Shown: piece after piece, positions 1-8,411 of the stretch | How the letters are laid out: the number at the start of each line of letters is the position of its first letter | How positions within the stretch are numbered: position 1 is the stretch's first letter | Source of the DNA: a virus | Virus record (IMG/VR): IMGVR_UViG_3300047353_000006 | Location: 1 to 22,447 of that record | Direction: 5' to 3' (one strand) | DNA length: 22,447 nt | The notes under the pieces: model-generated | Databases searched by the model: none | What the model saw: the letters and a program-made list of their open reading frames with translations, nothing else | What the model was told of the DNA's origin: nothing | Position numbers and translations under genes: made by a program

Positions 1-199
1 TACCTGAAACAACAAGGTCTTGCGCTGGGCCTACTTTAGTAATGGGTGCACCTTCACCTGCAGTACCATCATGAGCGTGTCCAGTAGATGCGTTAAACCC
101 TGCCTCAATGGCATTGTACTCAGCATCAAAGTCATCTGCATCAATGACGTTACCGTTAGCAATGTTGTTTGCTGTATCTTGACGTGTATAACCTGCCAT
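1..199 (-). CDS. Tail fibre / appendage protein, N-terminal part (runs off the window)
   Basis: Only the first 66 codons are in the window; the gene continues to the left of base 1. The start ATG is at 199-197, with an AAGGA ribosome binding site about 7 nt upstream and 10 nt after the stop of the nozzle gene. The N-terminus (MAGYTRQDTANNIANGNV...) followed by a segment containing STGHAHDG resembles the virion-attachment end of podovirus tail fibres, where a conserved N-terminal domain binds the tail and the rest, unseen here, binds the host. Position directly after the nozzle gene agrees with this. Which receptor it recognises cannot be told from this fragment. Confidence 0.7.
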   Translation of the reverse strand, partial: MAGYTRQDTANNIANGNVIDADDFDAEYNAIEAGFNASTGHAHDGTAGEGAPITKVGPAQDLVVSG

Positions 200-209
200 G
201 TTTTAGTCC

Positions 210-1748
210 TTACTGTCTATCGTTCTGTCTAAACTCTAGCAGGGCCGTGTCTAGAGTGAATGTAGGGTTTGTAGAGTTGTCTTCAATACGTATGGCTATA
301 GTCTTACCTGATCCAATGAGATTTGTGTTGTAGACCTTATCTAACTCACCGCCGTATGTAGAGGTGTCAAACACAGAGGTAGAATCACCAAAGATAAATA
401 CGGCAGTACCTGTACTTTCTATAGTCTCAGTAGAGGGTTGTATAACACCCGTGTTAGTAGATGTACCAAAGTCATACTTGACGTTAAGATCCAAGGCCAT
501 ACTACCAGTGGGTTCTGCATACAGTGCCATCTTGTAGAAGGACTTACGCATTTGAGGGTCAGACAAAGGCATATAAGGAGACTCATAGATAGCCTCAATA
601 GGTAGACCATCAAAGCTTGAACCTGTGTCTAACTCATACACGTAGCCATCTGTATTAGCAAAGGCAACGGTCTCAGATGTATCTGTGTATCTACTATCTG
701 CTACAAAGGCTTTGATACCATAAGTAGTAGACCAGCTAATACCAGCAGCACCCTGTGAGACAAACTTTGTAGCGATTAAACCTTTAGCTGCTGTTGCTTG
801 CTCCGACTCAATGTAAGCAAAGATACGATACTGTGCTTTTTCTCTCATAAGTACAGAGCAGAAGTTAGGTGTACTTCCAAGAAATTTAGTGGCGTCTTTA
901 GCAATAGGATCAGATGCAATGTCCAACCCGAAGTCACCAATACGGTCAGTAGCGCTTAGAAGCCGGATACCATCAGGGGCAAGATACATGATGTCGCCAC
1001 CAACTTCCTGAATAGTGTCACCGTTAACACAACCAATGCGATCTGTGATAGGTGCTACTTGGAAGTCTGAGGAGGTGTTGCCTGTTATACGTTTAACGCT
1101 ATCAGTAGTAAACACAATGAGTTGGTCGCGGAAGACAGCTAGACCTGTTATCTCATTAGCTACGTTGATAGAGCCTGCACCATTAGCAGCATTAAAGTCA
1201 TCTACAGTAAAGGGTGCAGTAAAGTAAAGGTTATTACCCTTAGCGTAGAACGCTGTATCTTTGAATACTGCTACATTCTCTGCGCCTAGTACGTCTGTGC
1301 TACCTGTAATAGCAGTAAGAGTATTGCCTGACGTGGTGTATATAGCAGGGTAGTTGCTACTATCTACAAAAAGAACCTTATCATCACCGTCTAGGTTATA
1401 CAGAACATGCTTAGCCTTACCGCCAAGCAAAGGTCTTGCACCCATAGATGTCCACGTAGTACCTGTGCCGTAGTAGTACTCTGTTACGTTAGATCCATTC
1501 TGCCTAGCTACAACAATACGCCCAGAGCTTATTACTTTGAGCGCAAGTATAGAGCCAGATCCAGGTACAGCTGTAGTGCTGAACTTCTCAAAGCCTTTAA
1601 TCTTAGAGTAGCCACCCTCTTTGCTAGACTCAAAGTTCTGCAGTAAAGTAGCAGAACCCACAGCATTACTACCCTGTTGTAGAGGGCTAAGGTTAGAGAT
1701 GAGACCGCCTCTAAACTCAATAGGGAATGTCTGCCACTGTGTAGCCAT
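210..1748 (-). CDS. Tail nozzle / tail stabilisation protein (T7 gp12 / P22 gp10 type role)
   Basis: 512 residues, beta-rich, with short repeated strand-turn units typical of the propeller-like nozzle proteins that close the distal end of podovirus tails. The segment at residues about 236-273 (DRIGCVNGDTIQEV..., LAPDGIRLLS, ATDRIGD) is the most recognisable part of the family. No signal peptide, membrane segment or coiled coil is seen. The ATG overlaps the stop of the upstream adaptor gene (TAATG), so the two are probably translated together. In this architecture the adaptor ring binds the portal and the nozzle binds the adaptor, which fits the gene order. The call rests on sequence character and context; the exact subfamily is unsure. 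Confidence 0.72.
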   Translation of the reverse strand: MATQWQTFPIEFRGGLISNLSPLQQGSNAVGSATLLQNFESSKEGGYSKIKGFEKFSTTAVPGSGSILALKVISSGRIVVARQNGSNVTEYYYGTGTTWTSMGARPLLGGKAKHVLYNLDGDDKVLFVDSSNYPAIYTTSGNTLTAITGSTDVLGAENVAVFKDTAFYAKGNNLYFTAPFTVDDFNAANGAGSINVANEITGLAVFRDQLIVFTTDSVKRITGNTSSDFQVAPITDRIGCVNGDTIQEVGGDIMYLAPDGIRLLSATDRIGDFGLDIASDPIAKDATKFLGSTPNFCSVLMREKAQYRIFAYIESEQATAAKGLIATKFVSQGAAGISWSTTYGIKAFVADSRYTDTSETVAFANTDGYVYELDTGSSFDGLPIEAIYESPYMPLSDPQMRKSFYKMALYAEPTGSMALDLNVKYDFGTSTNTGVIQPSTETIESTGTAVFIFGDSTSVFDTSTYGGELDKVYNTNLIGSGKTIAIRIEDNSTNPTFTLDTALLEFRQNDRQ

Positions 1749-2437
1749 TAGAAATGTACTCTCGTGTCTCGCAAGTATTCTGTGCGATTAATATGTAGAC
1801 TACGTAACTGTTTAATACCTTGCTCAAACTTTTGTAGTGATAATTGTGCAGTCTGTGTGTCACCACGGAACTGATAAACATAGTACATAGCACCGTCTAT
1901 AATCGTATAACGATATTGCTCAGGTAATGTAGGTATATCTGTAGCAAGCTCTAGATCATAGCCTGTACGGAAATACTCATATACTACTTCATACTCTTTA
2001 TCAGGGGTAGGATAAAAGATTAACTCTCTGCTAGGGGTACGTACAACATGAGTTGGTGTGTTTCTTACACTTGTGGTAGAGTTATACTCAGTATCTGCAT
2101 ACTTGTCAAGCCATTCTTCATAAGTTAGCACTTTTAGTTTGACTGTACCTACGTTAAGAGAATCGTCACGCTTTATGCGGAAGGTGTTCATGTTAATAGT
2201 TTTACTATCATAAGGCATACTATAGCGCACTTCACCAGGAAGTAGCACTTCTGTCTCTTCTACATGGTTCCACGGCCACTCAAACTCTTCTTGATTGATA
2301 TGGCGAATAGCAGAGTTTACTGCATCCTTAGCAAAGCTGTAGTAACCAGTAGCACCAGAGAAGTTAGAAGAGGAAAGCTCTACTTCGTTAAGGCGGCGGT
2401 TGATATCGTTAACTAGGCTAATGTAATCGTATGCCAT
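1748..2437 (-). CDS. Head-tail adaptor (T7 gp11-like tail tubular protein A role)
   Basis: 229 residues, a usual length for podovirus adaptor proteins. The N-terminus (MAYDYISLVNDINRRLNEVE) is helical, followed by a segment rich in W, E and N. The C-terminal part has LPEQYRYTIIDGAMYYVYQF then a helix with GDTQTAQ, a pattern I associate with phage adaptor proteins that assemble as a ring below the portal. Start ATG at 2437 has AAGGAG about 8 nt upstream, 2 nt after the stop of the preceding gene. The downstream nozzle gene overlaps its stop by one base. Alternative: a generic structural protein; adaptor is favoured by position between fibre-tail adaptor and nozzle. Confidence 0.72.
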   Translation of the reverse strand: MAYDYISLVNDINRRLNEVELSSSNFSGATGYYSFAKDAVNSAIRHINQEEFEWPWNHVEETEVLLPGEVRYSMPYDSKTINMNTFRIKRDDSLNVGTVKLKVLTYEEWLDKYADTEYNSTTSVRNTPTHVVRTPSRELIFYPTPDKEYEVVYEYFRTGYDLELATDIPTLPEQYRYTIIDGAMYYVYQFRGDTQTAQLSLQKFEQGIKQLRSLHINRTEYLRDTRVHF

Positions 2438-2439
2438 TC

Positions 2440-2757
2440 TTACTTCTCCTTGACACGCAGAAATACACTACGCTCATACTGTAGTCCACCTAGTGTAGTT
2501 ACCTTGCATGTAATCTTGTAGCGTTTATTATTTGTACCTAAACTCAAGCGTATAGTAGTCACAGTTGTAGTGTTAGTACCTTGCACAAACTGTAGTCCAT
2601 CTACAACATCTGTATTGTTTACTTCTGTTTTAGTGCCTGCTGCGTCATCAATATACCAAGTAACACCAGAAACAACGTCACTTCCTAAGAAGCGCGACCA
2701 GTCTATGCTGTAGTCAAGTAACTCATCTTTATCTTTATCCGGCCACCTATATGACAT
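2440..2757 (-). CDS. Fibre-tail adaptor-like virion protein
   Basis: 105 residues. It begins MSYRWPDKDKDELLDYSIDW, which matches the usual start of a small phage protein family ([WP]DKDPDE.LDY..DW) often annotated as a fibre-tail adaptor or phage stem protein. The rest is a single predicted beta domain with strands containing ITCKVTT and the closing RSVFLRVKEK, typical of Ig-like virion modules. AAGGA lies 6 nt before the ATG. It sits between the repeat-containing structural protein and the head-tail adaptor. The family pattern is recognised from memory; the assignment to a particular virion site is inferred. Confidence 0.65.
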   Translation of the reverse strand: MSYRWPDKDKDELLDYSIDWSRFLGSDVVSGVTWYIDDAAGTKTEVNNTDVVDGLQFVQGTNTTTVTTIRLSLGTNNKRYKITCKVTTLGGLQYERSVFLRVKEK

Positions 2758-2766
2758 TTCTATTCC

Positions 2767-3390
2767 TTACGCTGTAATGTGTACAGTATTGTTTGTGTCT
2801 TGCTTACCTATAAACAGAGTGCGCTGTCTGCTATACTCATCTGCGTAATCTTGGTAAGGGAATACTACAGCTGTTGGATCTGCTAGATTAACAGACAGAG
2901 TAGCAGATATTGTATCGAGTGTCACTGAAGCTTGAGCATCTTCATCAGTAAACTCGTAGTTGTTTAGCGTCAGAGATACACCTGTGATGGGTATATCTGC
3001 CTTGGCATCAAACCCTAGTGTCTCTGCGGTAATAGTAGCAGGTATAGTGTCAAACACTATAGAAGCTTTAGCATCTACATCTGCAAAAGTATTGATACTG
3101 AAAGAAGCGGTGACAGCTGTAGGTGTGGTACTAGCTTGCGCTTCTGTAACTACAGCATTGATAGTTGTAGCAGCAATAACCTCTGCTATAGATGTAGTAG
3201 CCTGAGCATCAAACTCAATAGCTACTTCACCTGTAGCGGCTACACTACCCAGCGTGTGAAATGCTATAGCTTCGTAAAGCAAATCACCTGTGCTAAACTG
3301 AGCAAGTGTTCCTGGCAAGAACGCATTAGCAAATACTGCTGTAGCACTCTGTGAAAGAGGGGTCTCAGATAAAGCTGTAAAGCCTAGCAT
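2767..3390 (-). CDS. Repeat-containing phage structural protein, unknown role
   Basis: 207 residues, no Cys, no Trp, very rich in Ala, Thr, Val and Ile. The start MLGFTALSETPLSQ is a common opening in small virion proteins of marine phages. The middle consists of imperfect repeats built on acidic-Ala-x-Ala(Ser) followed by a beta strand: FDAQATTSI, DVDAKASIVFDTIPATIT, FDAKADIPITGVSL, DEDAQASVTLDTISATLSV. The C-terminus has a charged tail (YADEYSRQRTLFIGKQD). A GAGGGG ribosome binding site is about 9 nt before the ATG. I infer a virion component because it lies inside the tail gene block; no specific function can be read from the sequence. Confidence 0.6.
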   Translation of the reverse strand: MLGFTALSETPLSQSATAVFANAFLPGTLAQFSTGDLLYEAIAFHTLGSVAATGEVAIEFDAQATTSIAEVIAATTINAVVTEAQASTTPTAVTASFSINTFADVDAKASIVFDTIPATITAETLGFDAKADIPITGVSLTLNNYEFTDEDAQASVTLDTISATLSVNLADPTAVVFPYQDYADEYSRQRTLFIGKQDTNNTVHITA

Positions 3391-3456
3391 GTTATGTGAC
3401 CCCTCTTACTGTTACGGGTTTAGTGTAGTTACTCAGGCTGCGTGGGCCATGTGATG

Positions 3457-4677
3457 TCAGGCCGCTAACTCTGATGCTTGATTTACTCCGAGGATATCTT
3501 CAAGCTTACTGCGTATACCAAGACCATCAAGGTTCTGTGCAAAAGATGGGGACCACCACAAGTTACTCAAGTGTAGGTAGTCCATAGAAGCCTGACCACT
3601 ATCCATTATTGTTTGCGGTGCTGATCCAAATGCGCCTGCGGGGTAAGCGTGTTTTATCATGTCACAAAAAGCAGGGTCATACTTACCACTTTCCATGCAA
3701 AGCTCCCCACGTTCTTTTGCATAATCCCAGAAGGGTGTGTTGTATTTAGACCCAGCAAAGTAGTGCATCATGATTATGCGTTCTACGTTTCTTACCAAAC
3801 CTACATATTCCATGTTGGCCTGTTCTACAGGCACAAGACCCTGAAGGTAGTTAATTGCGTTGTCTATAACAGTGCTGGCCATACCAAAAGACATAGCTTC
3901 CAGAGGCTCTAAGAAGAATGACGCATTACCATTGCTCGCTACTCTATCCGTAAAGTTACGGTTCTTTGAGTAGTTGTTGAAGCCAAACGAGTTAGTCTCT
4001 TCGCTTGGGGTCAAATCAAAGTCACTAAAGATTGCCTTGACGTCTTCTTTTACTTCTTCAAGGGTGTTGATGTCACTGTTATACAGATACCCAATGGAAC
4101 ATCTGTTTTGGAGGGGTATTCCAAAGACCCAACCATATGGGCGAGCAATTGTAAGCGTGTGAGAAAACTTGGGAGCGTCCCAGTAACACTGGTTAACGTG
4201 AACAGCGTTGACAGGGATGTAAGCAGACTGCGAGTGCTTACTGTAATCCTTGGGGCGACCAGAACAGTCAATGATGTAATCAGCATCAATGTCATCTGGT
4301 TTTACATTATGTTCAAACAAGTCAACATGATCTTTTAGTCTTCCATACACGTAGTCCTGCATCTTGTTTGCGTTAAAGTGCAAGGCCACTGTTGGTGAGG
4401 GAAACTCATGGAGAAACTCTTCTTCAGTGGCAGACCAACCCCGCTTGAAGATACCCGTTTTTACGTAGCCATCCACAAGATCAAAGTCTTTGGGACCAAA
4501 CCCTAGGGTTCGATGCAGAAGGGAAGGGAGCACGAGAGTTGTCCCCTCGCCTACCGCCTGCGGTTTAATGTTAGGATCGTAGTGCCACTCAACTTTTGCT
4601 TCTGGAAAGCTAAGTTTCATTTGCACCGCCGACATGCACCCAACAGTTCCACGACCTATGACCGCGTACTTCTTCAC
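3457..4677 (-). CDS. Flavin-dependent (tryptophan-type) halogenase
   Basis: 406 residues, shorter than the roughly 500-540 of bacterial tryptophan halogenases but covering the core. Visible features: FAD-binding GRGTVG at 8-13 (GxGxxG); the VGEGT segment at 42-46 (family VGEAT); Lys73 in YVKTGIFKRGW, aligning with the catalytic lysine of PrnA/RebH; FAD-domain IIDCSG at 135-140; WVFGIP at 183-188, a variant of the family signature WxWxIP with Phe for the second Trp; LEPLEAMSFG at 256-265, whose Glu260 aligns with the second catalytic residue of PrnA; and HYFAGSKYNTPFW at 305-317. Such enzymes use FADH2, oxygen and halide to halogenate electron-rich substrates, and need a flavin reductase, absent here. 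The GTG start forms a GTGA overlap with the stop of the tail assembly chaperone gene, so translation is coupled to tail genes. A related cyanophage enzyme, VirX1, has been characterised as an iodinating halogenase. The substrate is unknown. Confidence 0.88.
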   Translation of the reverse strand: MKKYAVIGRGTVGCMSAVQMKLSFPEAKVEWHYDPNIKPQAVGEGTTLVLPSLLHRTLGFGPKDFDLVDGYVKTGIFKRGWSATEEEFLHEFPSPTVALHFNANKMQDYVYGRLKDHVDLFEHNVKPDDIDADYIIDCSGRPKDYSKHSQSAYIPVNAVHVNQCYWDAPKFSHTLTIARPYGWVFGIPLQNRCSIGYLYNSDINTLEEVKEDVKAIFSDFDLTPSEETNSFGFNNYSKNRNFTDRVASNGNASFFLEPLEAMSFGMASTVIDNAINYLQGLVPVEQANMEYVGLVRNVERIIMMHYFAGSKYNTPFWDYAKERGELCMESGKYDPAFCDMIKHAYPAGAFGSAPQTIMDSGQASMDYLHLSNLWWSPSFAQNLDGLGIRSKLEDILGVNQASELAA

Positions 4678-5114
4678 GACATGTCCAAAACAGAAGGAAG
4701 CGTTGGCCAGACCACAGAAGTTGGGAACGTAGCTTGAGCCGTAATATCCAACAAATCTGTTCGGTACTGTGTGACTTCCGTTTGTTCATCAGAAGTTAAC
4801 CCACTCCATCGCATAGGATTTGAAACCACAGGGTCAACAAACGCCCGTAATTGGCTGGCTCTTAAAAGCCTAATTTCAGCAGCGTTAGCAGCATCTATTT
4901 CCGCCTGAGTGGGGGGTGTTGGGGCAATGTATGCCCCAATCGCACCGTCTGCCTGCATCTGGGCAAGCAGTACAGTGTTGTCGATAGTCATGTCGGCGTC
5001 ATTTACATCTAGGGTATACGGCGTCCAACCTTCATACTCAGGCAGATTAAGAAAGCAGTCAATACGATTGCCTGTGTCGTCAATATAAACCGCGTCTTTG
5101 TAAACATATGTCAT
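4674..5114 (-). CDS. Tail fibre assembly / tail assembly chaperone-like protein
   Basis: 146 residues from ATG 5114, chosen because GAGGT lies 7 nt upstream and the ATG overlaps the preceding stop as TAATG; an in-frame start 6 codons upstream is less well placed. The N-terminal half is a small acidic domain. The C-terminal half has the usual pattern of phage tail assembly chaperones: PPTQAEIDAANAAEIRLLRA, then RWSGLTSDEQTEVTQYR, LLDITAQATFP, VVWPTLP. These proteins help fold or trimerise fibres and are usually encoded directly downstream of their fibre gene, as here. The family recognition is good; whether it serves the 928-residue fibre, the 156-residue protein or both is open. Confidence 0.72.
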   Translation of the reverse strand: MTYVYKDAVYIDDTGNRIDCFLNLPEYEGWTPYTLDVNDADMTIDNTVLLAQMQADGAIGAYIAPTPPTQAEIDAANAAEIRLLRASQLRAFVDPVVSNPMRWSGLTSDEQTEVTQYRTDLLDITAQATFPTSVVWPTLPSVLDMS

Positions 5115-5584
5115 TAAGAGTACCTCACCCAAAGACCGGGAAATGATGGACCCCAGTTTGTACTAGCTTCAGGCGGGTTTCTCATTGCTGGAGTCATTAA
5201 CCGCCAACTTCCCGAATAAGTCTGGTCACTTTGTAGGGAGGAATTGGTAGAAAAGCTGTTGTTCTGACTAGCAGTCAGACCTGTCGTACCAGAGGTAGAG
5301 GTTGTTTGGTTTGTAATAGCTACCGCTCCCCCCTCTATGCCACGGGATTCTAAATTGCTACCTGCGGTAGTCCTACCCTCTTTATAGCCTACCCCTTGAG
5401 TATTTGATTGCGAAGTGTCATGTGCAACGGTGTACGTTCCCACTCCGTTGACGGCTGTACTAGCTCCAGTGGTAATATCGCCGCTTCCAAGGATAGACGA
5501 TCCGCCGACCGTCTTTAGGCCACCCACGTTTGACAGGTTCCTGCTGTTGTCAATAACGGTTGTGCCGTTTACCTGTATAGCCAT
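5114..5584 (-). CDS. Short tail fibre / tip protein, Ser-Thr-Asn rich
   Basis: 156 residues. The N-terminus MAIQVNGTTVIDNSRNLSNV is a common attachment motif of small phage fibre proteins (NGTTVID.SRNL.N). The middle is a low-complexity S/T/N/G stretch likely to form an elongated beta fibre, and the C-terminus ends in a compact W/P-rich segment (NWGPSFPGLWVRYS) like receptor-facing tips. It lies between the long fibre and the assembly chaperone, 18 nt after the fibre stop. GGAGGAT about 5-8 nt before the ATG serves as ribosome binding site. Fibre identity is inferred from composition and context. Confidence 0.6.
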   Translation of the reverse strand: MAIQVNGTTVIDNSRNLSNVGGLKTVGGSSILGSGDITTGASTAVNGVGTYTVAHDTSQSNTQGVGYKEGRTTAGSNLESRGIEGGAVAITNQTTSTSGTTGLTASQNNSFSTNSSLQSDQTYSGSWRLMTPAMRNPPEASTNWGPSFPGLWVRYS

Positions 5585-5602
5585 CTTCGTATCCTCCTAC
5601 TA

Positions 5603-8389
5603 TTAGCTATTGAGTTGTGCTTTAAGCTCATCAATCTGAACTTGCTGCTCTTTGATTGCCTCTATCAAGAGACCAACCATGTTGCCGTATTGGACAGTCA
5701 AGTGACCTTCACCACCCTCTTGTACCAATTCAGGCATAACCTTCTGTACTTCTTGAGCAATAACACCAGATGACTTCTCATCATTGTGTTTGAACGTGAA
5801 GTTGTAACCACCAAGCTGCTGCACCTTGCTTACCGCATCTGTGATAGGTGTAATATCTTTCTTGGTGTTCTCATCTGACGTGGTGTTAAACGTGCCAGCT
5901 TGCATCGTGCCAGTAGTCAGGATGCTCTTGTTGTTATAAGAGCGTATCCAAGTGGTGTCTTGCATCTGCCAGCCACCAGCGTAGTTCTCCCAGTAGATAC
6001 CCTTTGCGCCATTCACCCTAAACCAATCGTTTGCGTAGATTTTGTTATGCGTGACGTTGTCGCTGGTGTTAACGTTCTGGTTTGCCGTGAACGTGGTGTA
6101 ACCCGCACCGTTGGTGAGCTGGTTGTTGTTTGTTACATTGGTTGCGCCATCAGCTACGTTTAGAAGTGCACGAGCCGCAGCCGCCGTGTAAGAGCGTCCA
6201 TAGGTGTCAAAGCCGTTAGTACCTGTAAACAGACCCATACCATAAGTATCACCGCTTGTTGAGAAAGTCCCTGAACCGTTAAAGTAGCGAGAAAAGAGGT
6301 ATCCCTGAGAGGTACGTTGGGGAACTGTGCTGTTACTTTCGCCTGTTGATACCGTGTAAGGGAAGCTGTAGTTGTTAGCGTTTGTATCGCCTGTATAGCC
6401 TAAGTTAGCCAGTGTCATGGTACGAGTAGCTAAGTTAGTGACGTGACCATATGTATCAAGATCAATGTCGCTGACCACGTTAGCACCTGTAAGTGCTGTG
6501 AGGCTACCTTGTGAAGACGTATCAGAGTGTGCTACAGCATCAGCTGTAACTGTGATACCACCACCAGCGCCAATATTGAACGTGCGGTTAGCACCCAGTG
6601 TACCACCACCAGTAAGACCGTTACCTGCTGTGAATGTGGTGCTGTCATCTACCTTAGCATCTAGGGCTGTCTGCAGACCGTCTACGTTAGAGATAACGTG
6701 AGCGTGTGAGTCATCCTGTACAGCAGCTGTGATGCTGATATTACCTGTACCATCAAAGTTAGCGTTACCTACTACGTCACCCGCGAGAGCAATGTTACGT
6801 GCTGTGGCTAAGGCAGTAGCTGTAGCAGCGTTACCAGATGTGTTCTGGTTACCAGCAGAATTGACACCTGGAAGTGTAATGTTAGCTGTACCATCAAAAG
6901 ATACACCGCCAATGGTACGTGCTGTCTCTAGCGCAGTTGCTGTAGCGGCATTACCGGATGTGTCTTGGTTACCCGCAGTATTTACACCAGCTAGGTTGAT
7001 GTTAGTAGAGCCATCAAAAGACACGCCACCAATGTTACGTGCTGTCTGAAGTGTGGTAGCTGTACTTGCGTTACCTGTAAGAGATGCAGTTACACCAGCA
7101 AACGTAGGTGTTGCAGTAGTACGAATGTCTTGGATAGTATCAAAGGTTGTGCCTGTGAGAGTTAAGCTATCACCAGCAGAATAGATAGAAGTCTCAGCTA
7201 CCTCTGCAAAGACAATGTTAGTTGTACCAAACGTAATCGTACCTGAGGTGGTAAGTACATCCAAGTGACCTGCGTTGTTAGTGCCTTCCTTGATAAAGAA
7301 AGCATCACCTTTACCTAGAGCGTCTGGGTCAGAAGGTGACGAACTATCTGTGTCCGTAGAACGAGTAAGAACCCACGCAGTAGAACCATCACCTACTGTG
7401 GTTACTGTGTATACACCATTTTGTGTTTGATCTGTCTGGTTGGCTACAAGTACACGGTCATTCAATATCATGCTAACGTCATCTAGTACTAGAGCAGCAT
7501 TTGTACCTGCATTAACAAGTGTAGCACCTACACCAGAGGAGCCGTTGTTATATGTAGCATTTAAGTTACTAGGATGCTCTGCTCGTACAGGATCGTGATA
7601 GTGGATACCTGCAGAAGCAATCGTGTCAACGTACTGTTTTGTTGCAGCACTTAAAGCGGCACTAGGATCAGCACTCAGAGTTACTGTACCGGTAGCAGTA
7701 ATGTTGTTGAATGTCACGTTTGACGTAGTAGCTACGGCTTGATCTACATCAGAGAGATCCGCTGCAGCAATAGTGATGTTAGCTGTACCATCGAAGCTTT
7801 TACCTGCAATGGTTCTAGCAGTTTGTAATGCTGTTGCAGTATCTGCATTACCTGTGAGGTCAGATGTAACACCGTTGAAAGTAACAGCATCACCAGTACC
7901 TACAGCCTGACCGATAGAGATAGCACCAGCGTTGTATGTAACGCCAGTACCACCAGAGAGGTGCGCGTCAACACGAGCGTCTGTGTAGTAGAGCGAAGCA
8001 CCTTCAGGTAGATCCGCAGTAGTGTGATTACCAAATGTGACTGTAGCAGCAAGGTCATTGCTATCAACGTCTAGTGTAGCAGCCGCAGAAGCTGGGTAAG
8101 TCATGAATATGTCTTTAGTACCCGCTGAAAAGTCTACAGCAGAAGTACCGTTAGAGCCAGACAGTACTGTTGTACGGGTAAGAGTGTTACCTGTGTTCCA
8201 AGTACCTAGTCCTACTTCCCACTCATCAACACCAGAAGCGGTATGCACAACAGCATAGTAAGTCGTGTCACCATTCGACATATAAGAGTTGAAGGGTTCA
8301 AAGGTAGCCCCTGCCCCACCTAGAGCAAATGCACCAGTACCAGCGGTAGTAGTCCCTTCTTTTACACGATCTTTAATGATGAATGCCAT
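5603..8389 (-). CDS. Long tail fibre/spike with C-terminal S74 intramolecular chaperone
   Basis: 928 residues. N-terminal domain (about 1-115, MAFIIKDRVKEGTTTAGTG...) is of the type that anchors side fibres to the virion. The central 120-700 region is a chain of repeats with the core TATALxTAR.I.GVSFDGTANI, three of them near-identical at 40-residue spacing. The C-terminal about 91 residues are a Peptidase_S74 chaperone: SDENTK at 838-843 gives the Ser and Lys of the self-cleavage dyad, followed by YNFTFK, SSGVIAQEVQ, MPELV, VQYGNMVGLLIEAIKEQQ and a terminal coiled coil. By family precedent the chaperone trimerises the fibre and cuts itself off before Ser838. ATG 8389 has AGGT 8 nt upstream. 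Host recognition is the expected role; the receptor is unknown. Confidence 0.85.
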   Translation of the reverse strand: MAFIIKDRVKEGTTTAGTGAFALGGAGATFEPFNSYMSNGDTTYYAVVHTASGVDEWEVGLGTWNTGNTLTRTTVLSGSNGTSAVDFSAGTKDIFMTYPASAAATLDVDSNDLAATVTFGNHTTADLPEGASLYYTDARVDAHLSGGTGVTYNAGAISIGQAVGTGDAVTFNGVTSDLTGNADTATALQTARTIAGKSFDGTANITIAAADLSDVDQAVATTSNVTFNNITATGTVTLSADPSAALSAATKQYVDTIASAGIHYHDPVRAEHPSNLNATYNNGSSGVGATLVNAGTNAALVLDDVSMILNDRVLVANQTDQTQNGVYTVTTVGDGSTAWVLTRSTDTDSSSPSDPDALGKGDAFFIKEGTNNAGHLDVLTTSGTITFGTTNIVFAEVAETSIYSAGDSLTLTGTTFDTIQDIRTTATPTFAGVTASLTGNASTATTLQTARNIGGVSFDGSTNINLAGVNTAGNQDTSGNAATATALETARTIGGVSFDGTANITLPGVNSAGNQNTSGNAATATALATARNIALAGDVVGNANFDGTGNISITAAVQDDSHAHVISNVDGLQTALDAKVDDSTTFTAGNGLTGGGTLGANRTFNIGAGGGITVTADAVAHSDTSSQGSLTALTGANVVSDIDLDTYGHVTNLATRTMTLANLGYTGDTNANNYSFPYTVSTGESNSTVPQRTSQGYLFSRYFNGSGTFSTSGDTYGMGLFTGTNGFDTYGRSYTAAAARALLNVADGATNVTNNNQLTNGAGYTTFTANQNVNTSDNVTHNKIYANDWFRVNGAKGIYWENYAGGWQMQDTTWIRSYNNKSILTTGTMQAGTFNTTSDENTKKDITPITDAVSKVQQLGGYNFTFKHNDEKSSGVIAQEVQKVMPELVQEGGEGHLTVQYGNMVGLLIEAIKEQQVQIDELKAQLNS
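6797..7070 (-). repeat. 120-bp tandem repeats inside the fibre gene
   Basis: The string ACGTGCTGT recurs on the plus strand at 6797, 6917 and 7037, exactly 120 bases apart, within longer near-identical blocks encoding a 40-residue unit (TAR.IGGVSFDG...GNQ.TSGNAATATAL.). A diverged copy lies near 7790-7870. Such in-frame repeats can expand or contract fibre length by recombination. Confidence 0.85.
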
Positions 8390-8411
8390 TGTGCAATACC
8401 TATCTTATGGA

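Noticed and set aside
6729-7049. 106-codon plus-strand frame with repeats
   Set aside because: It is the antisense image of the fibre repeats; the periodicity comes from the fibre gene.
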